The translations under genes and the position numbers were made by a program. Below are positions 6,279-8,148 of a DNA stretch of 8,148 nt, in pieces. The notes beneath the pieces are model-generated. The model saw only the letters and a program-made list of their open reading frames with translations. It did no database searches and was not told the origin of the DNA. Origin of the DNA: Flavobacteriaceae bacterium (lineage in GTDB: Bacteria > Bacteroidota > Bacteroidia > Flavobacteriales > Flavobacteriaceae); contig JAHRWC010000179.1 in NCBI GenBank assembly GCA_019090365.1, forward strand, positions 1 through 8,148, in the 5' to 3' direction. The stretch's first letter is position 1. Each line of letters begins with the position of its first letter.

Positions 6279-6905
6279 ATGACATTTATTAAATATTTGT
6301 TTACCAAAGCATTTTTAAAACAGTTAGCAATGGCTGTTGGTGTAATAATTTTATTAATGATGATTGTTCTTTGGTGGCTTAGAATGACTACAAATCATAA
6401 TCAACAAATTGAAGTTCCAGACTTAGCGAAGTTGTCATTAGATGCTGTTGAAGAAAAATTGGATGAGGTAGATTTACGTTTTGTTATTTTAGATTCTGCT
6501 AATTATAATCCAGATTATCCTAAATATTCGGTCATAGAACAATTACCTAAAGCAGGAAAGTTTGTTAAAGAGGATCGTAAAATATATTTGACTTTAAATC
6601 CGAAAGGATACAAAAAGCTTAAAATTCCAGAAGTTGTCGGAAGAACAAGAAGACAAGCTGAACCTACATTATTAGCAATGGGTTTTAAAATAGGGAAAGT
6701 AACTTATAGAAGATATATCGCAAAAGATGAAGTGTTACAACTTCGTCATAAAGGCAAAAAATTAGAAAAAGGAGCAATGCTTCAGAAAACTTCAGTCATT
6801 GATTTAGTGTTAGGAGATGGTGATGGTGGATTAAATCAAGGAGCAAGTGAAGGAGATAACAATTCTTCAGAAACAGAAAAAAAGACAGAAGATGGAGGAG
6901 AATAG
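6279..6905 (+). CDS. PASTA-domain membrane protein without kinase domain
   Basis: The 208-residue protein has a short cytoplasmic N-terminus, one transmembrane helix at about 15-35 (AMAVGVIILLMMIVLWWL), and two PASTA repeats facing the periplasm at about 43-108 (starting IEVPDL) and 114-179 (starting LKIPEVVG). An acidic, low-complexity tail of about 30 residues (Gly, Asp, Glu, Ser) follows. PASTA domains are known from Ser/Thr kinases and penicillin-binding proteins, where several bind muropeptides or serve as spacers in cell-wall sensing. Here there is neither a kinase nor a transpeptidase domain, so it is at most a binding or scaffold protein. The position next to ddl fits a cell-wall role (inference). 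The stop overlaps the start of rluD by 14 bases. Confidence 0.9.
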   Translation: MTFIKYLFTKAFLKQLAMAVGVIILLMMIVLWWLRMTTNHNQQIEVPDLAKLSLDAVEEKLDEVDLRFVILDSANYNPDYPKYSVIEQLPKAGKFVKEDRKIYLTLNPKGYKKLKIPEVVGRTRRQAEPTLLAMGFKIGKVTYRRYIAKDEVLQLRHKGKKLEKGAMLQKTSVIDLVLGDGDGGLNQGASEGDNNSSETEKKTEDGGE

Positions 6906-7959
6906 TATTTCAGAAGAGGAAAAAAATCTACATGGACCTGTTCAAGATCCTTCATCGGACGATTTATACGAACATCATCGTTTTGTAGCTCAAAAAGGAC
7001 AACAGCCTTTGAGAGTTGATAAATACTTAATGAATTATATTGAGAATGCTACTCGGAATAAAATTCAGCAAGCAGCAAAAGATGGTAATATTCATGTAAA
7101 TGATGCTCCAGTAAAATCAAATTATAAGGTAAAACCAAATGATGTGGTAACAGTGATGTTCGAACATCCGCCCTATGAACTTTTATTGGTGCCTGAAGAT
7201 ATTCCTATCGATGTTGTGTATGAAGATGATGATGTGTTAGTAGTTAATAAACCTGCTGGAATGGTAGTACATCCAGGGCATGGAAATTATAGTGGGACAC
7301 TTATAAATGCGCTTACTTTTCATTTTGAAAATCTTCCTAATAATAGTAGTGATCGCCCAGGTTTAGTACATCGTATTGATAAGGATACAAGCGGACTGTT
7401 GGTCGTTGCGAAAACCGAAGAAGCCATGACGCATTTGGCGAAGCAATTTTTCAATAAAACTACGGAAAGAGAATATGTTGCCTTGGTTTGGGGAGATGTA
7501 AAAGAAGATACTGGTACTATTGAAGGTAATATTGGGCGTCATCCAAAAAATAGATTACAGAATACAGTGTTTTACGATGACGATGCAGACAAAGGAAAAC
7601 CTGCGGTTACGCACTACAAAGTATTAGACCGAATTGGATATGTTACTTTGCTTTCTTGTCGTTTAGAAACGGGAAGAACACATCAAATTAGAGTGCATTT
7701 AAAGCATATTGGGCATACCTTGTTTAACGATGAACGCTATGGTGGTGATAAGATTTTAAAAGGAACTACTTTTAGTAAATACAAGCAGTTTGTAGATAAC
7801 TGTTTTAAAGTATTACCGAGACAAGCTTTACATGCAAGGACCTTAGGATTTATACATCCAACGACGGGTGAAATGATGCGATTTGAATCACCCATTCCTC
7901 AGGACATTGAACAATGTATTGAGAAATGGATGAATTATGCTAAGAATTCTAATACCTAG
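6892..7959 (+). CDS. rluD: RluD-family 23S rRNA pseudouridine synthase
   Basis: Enzymes of this family convert uridine to pseudouridine in RNA; RluD of E. coli modifies helix 69 of 23S rRNA. The 355-residue protein has an N-terminal S4 RNA-binding domain (about 36-97), then the catalytic domain with HRIDKDTSGLL at 160-170 holding the catalytic Asp163, and LETGRTHQIRVHL at 258-270. I chose the ATG at 6892, which overlaps the end of the PASTA gene by 14 bases. A GTG at 6847 in the same frame would add 15 Lys/Gln-rich residues inside the PASTA gene and has no support. The segment at about 285-310 is longer than in E. coli RluD. The exact target site within the family (RluD versus RluA or RluC type) cannot be fixed from motifs alone. 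Translation is probably coupled to the PASTA gene. Confidence 0.92.
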   Translation: MEENSISEEEKNLHGPVQDPSSDDLYEHHRFVAQKGQQPLRVDKYLMNYIENATRNKIQQAAKDGNIHVNDAPVKSNYKVKPNDVVTVMFEHPPYELLLVPEDIPIDVVYEDDDVLVVNKPAGMVVHPGHGNYSGTLINALTFHFENLPNNSSDRPGLVHRIDKDTSGLLVVAKTEEAMTHLAKQFFNKTTEREYVALVWGDVKEDTGTIEGNIGRHPKNRLQNTVFYDDDADKGKPAVTHYKVLDRIGYVTLLSCRLETGRTHQIRVHLKHIGHTLFNDERYGGDKILKGTTFSKYKQFVDNCFKVLPRQALHARTLGFIHPTTGEMMRFESPIPQDIEQCIEKWMNYAKNSNT

Positions 7960-8148
7960 TTTGCTGGTATATATTCTTTAGTAATTTCTTCCCAATAATC
8001 TAAATTGATTGGAGTTATTCTGTTTTTTATTGTGTTATCAAAGTCATCATATTCATTATTTATATCATAATAAGTATCATTTGGGTCAGTTGAAGAAATT
8101 TTAAATGAAAGTGGGTTTTTTGTAGAGATATAATGATTTGGAAACCAA
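7956..8148 (-). CDS. C-terminal end of an unidentified gene, truncated by the window edge
   Basis: On the minus strand the frame is open from the window edge (first complete codon at 8147) through 63 sense codons to a TAG at 7958-7956. The visible peptide starts WFPNHYISTKNPLS and ends YWEEITKEYIPAN. It is acidic and rich in Asp, Asn, Tyr, Thr and Ile, and has no motif I recognise. Over this AT-rich stretch an uninterrupted frame with varied, codon-like composition supports a real gene, but it is short. It converges on rluD with overlapping stop codons, leaving no intergenic space. Confidence 0.6.
   Translation of the reverse strand, partial: WFPNHYISTKNPLSFKISSTDPNDTYYDINNEYDDFDNTIKNRITPINLDYWEEITKEYIPAN

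Noticed and set aside
6847..6891. GTG start giving 15 extra residues on RluD
   Set aside because: The added peptide is Lys/Gln-rich shadow sequence of the PASTA gene's acidic tail; the ATG at 6892 gives a normal overlap and a plausible N-terminus.

Overview
The window is AT-rich chromosomal DNA from a member of the phylum Bacteroidota, most likely a marine Flavobacteriaceae (inference). The evidence is the short archaeal/eukaryal-type prolyl-tRNA synthetase with flavobacterial-style sequence, promoters of the form TTTG-N19-TAnnTTTG that are characteristic of this phylum, weak or absent Shine-Dalgarno sequences, a tRNA without an encoded CCA end, and the neighbourhood coaD / ddl / PASTA protein / rluD. 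I cannot name the genus from sequence alone.

Layout. Positions 1-122 are very AT-rich and hold no gene I can support. A subtilisin-like (S8) lipoprotein protease (123-1640, +) converges on a low-complexity lipoprotein of unknown function (1724-2668, -), with a strong bidirectional terminator between them. Divergent from that lipoprotein is proS (2769-4247, +), followed by an excellent promoter, tRNA-Glu(UUC) and rpsT (ribosomal protein S20), then a terminator. Next comes a minus-strand pair, ddl then coaD (6182 down to 4734), and divergent from it a plus-strand pair, a kinase-less PASTA protein and rluD (6279-7959). The window ends inside a minus-strand gene whose last 63 codons are visible (7956-8148). 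Its stop codon and that of rluD share one CTAG tetranucleotide.

Functional picture. The core is housekeeping: translation (ProRS, tRNA-Glu, S20, the large-subunit pseudouridine synthase), coenzyme A synthesis (CoaD) and peptidoglycan precursor synthesis (Ddl). The PASTA protein sits back to back with ddl and probably acts at the cell envelope. The two lipoproteins at the left are the accessory part: an exported protease whose canonical oxyanion-hole Asn appears to be replaced, and a protein built of acidic, Gly/Tyr/Trp-rich and Arg-pair-rich blocks.

I see no mobile element, CRISPR array, phage gene or clear sign of horizontal transfer, and no convincing new multi-gene system. The observations most worth following are the composition of the 314-residue lipoprotein, the active-site deviations of the protease, the 18-base tRNA-Glu/rpsT junction, the face-to-face ddl/PASTA promoters, and the shared stop codon at the right end.
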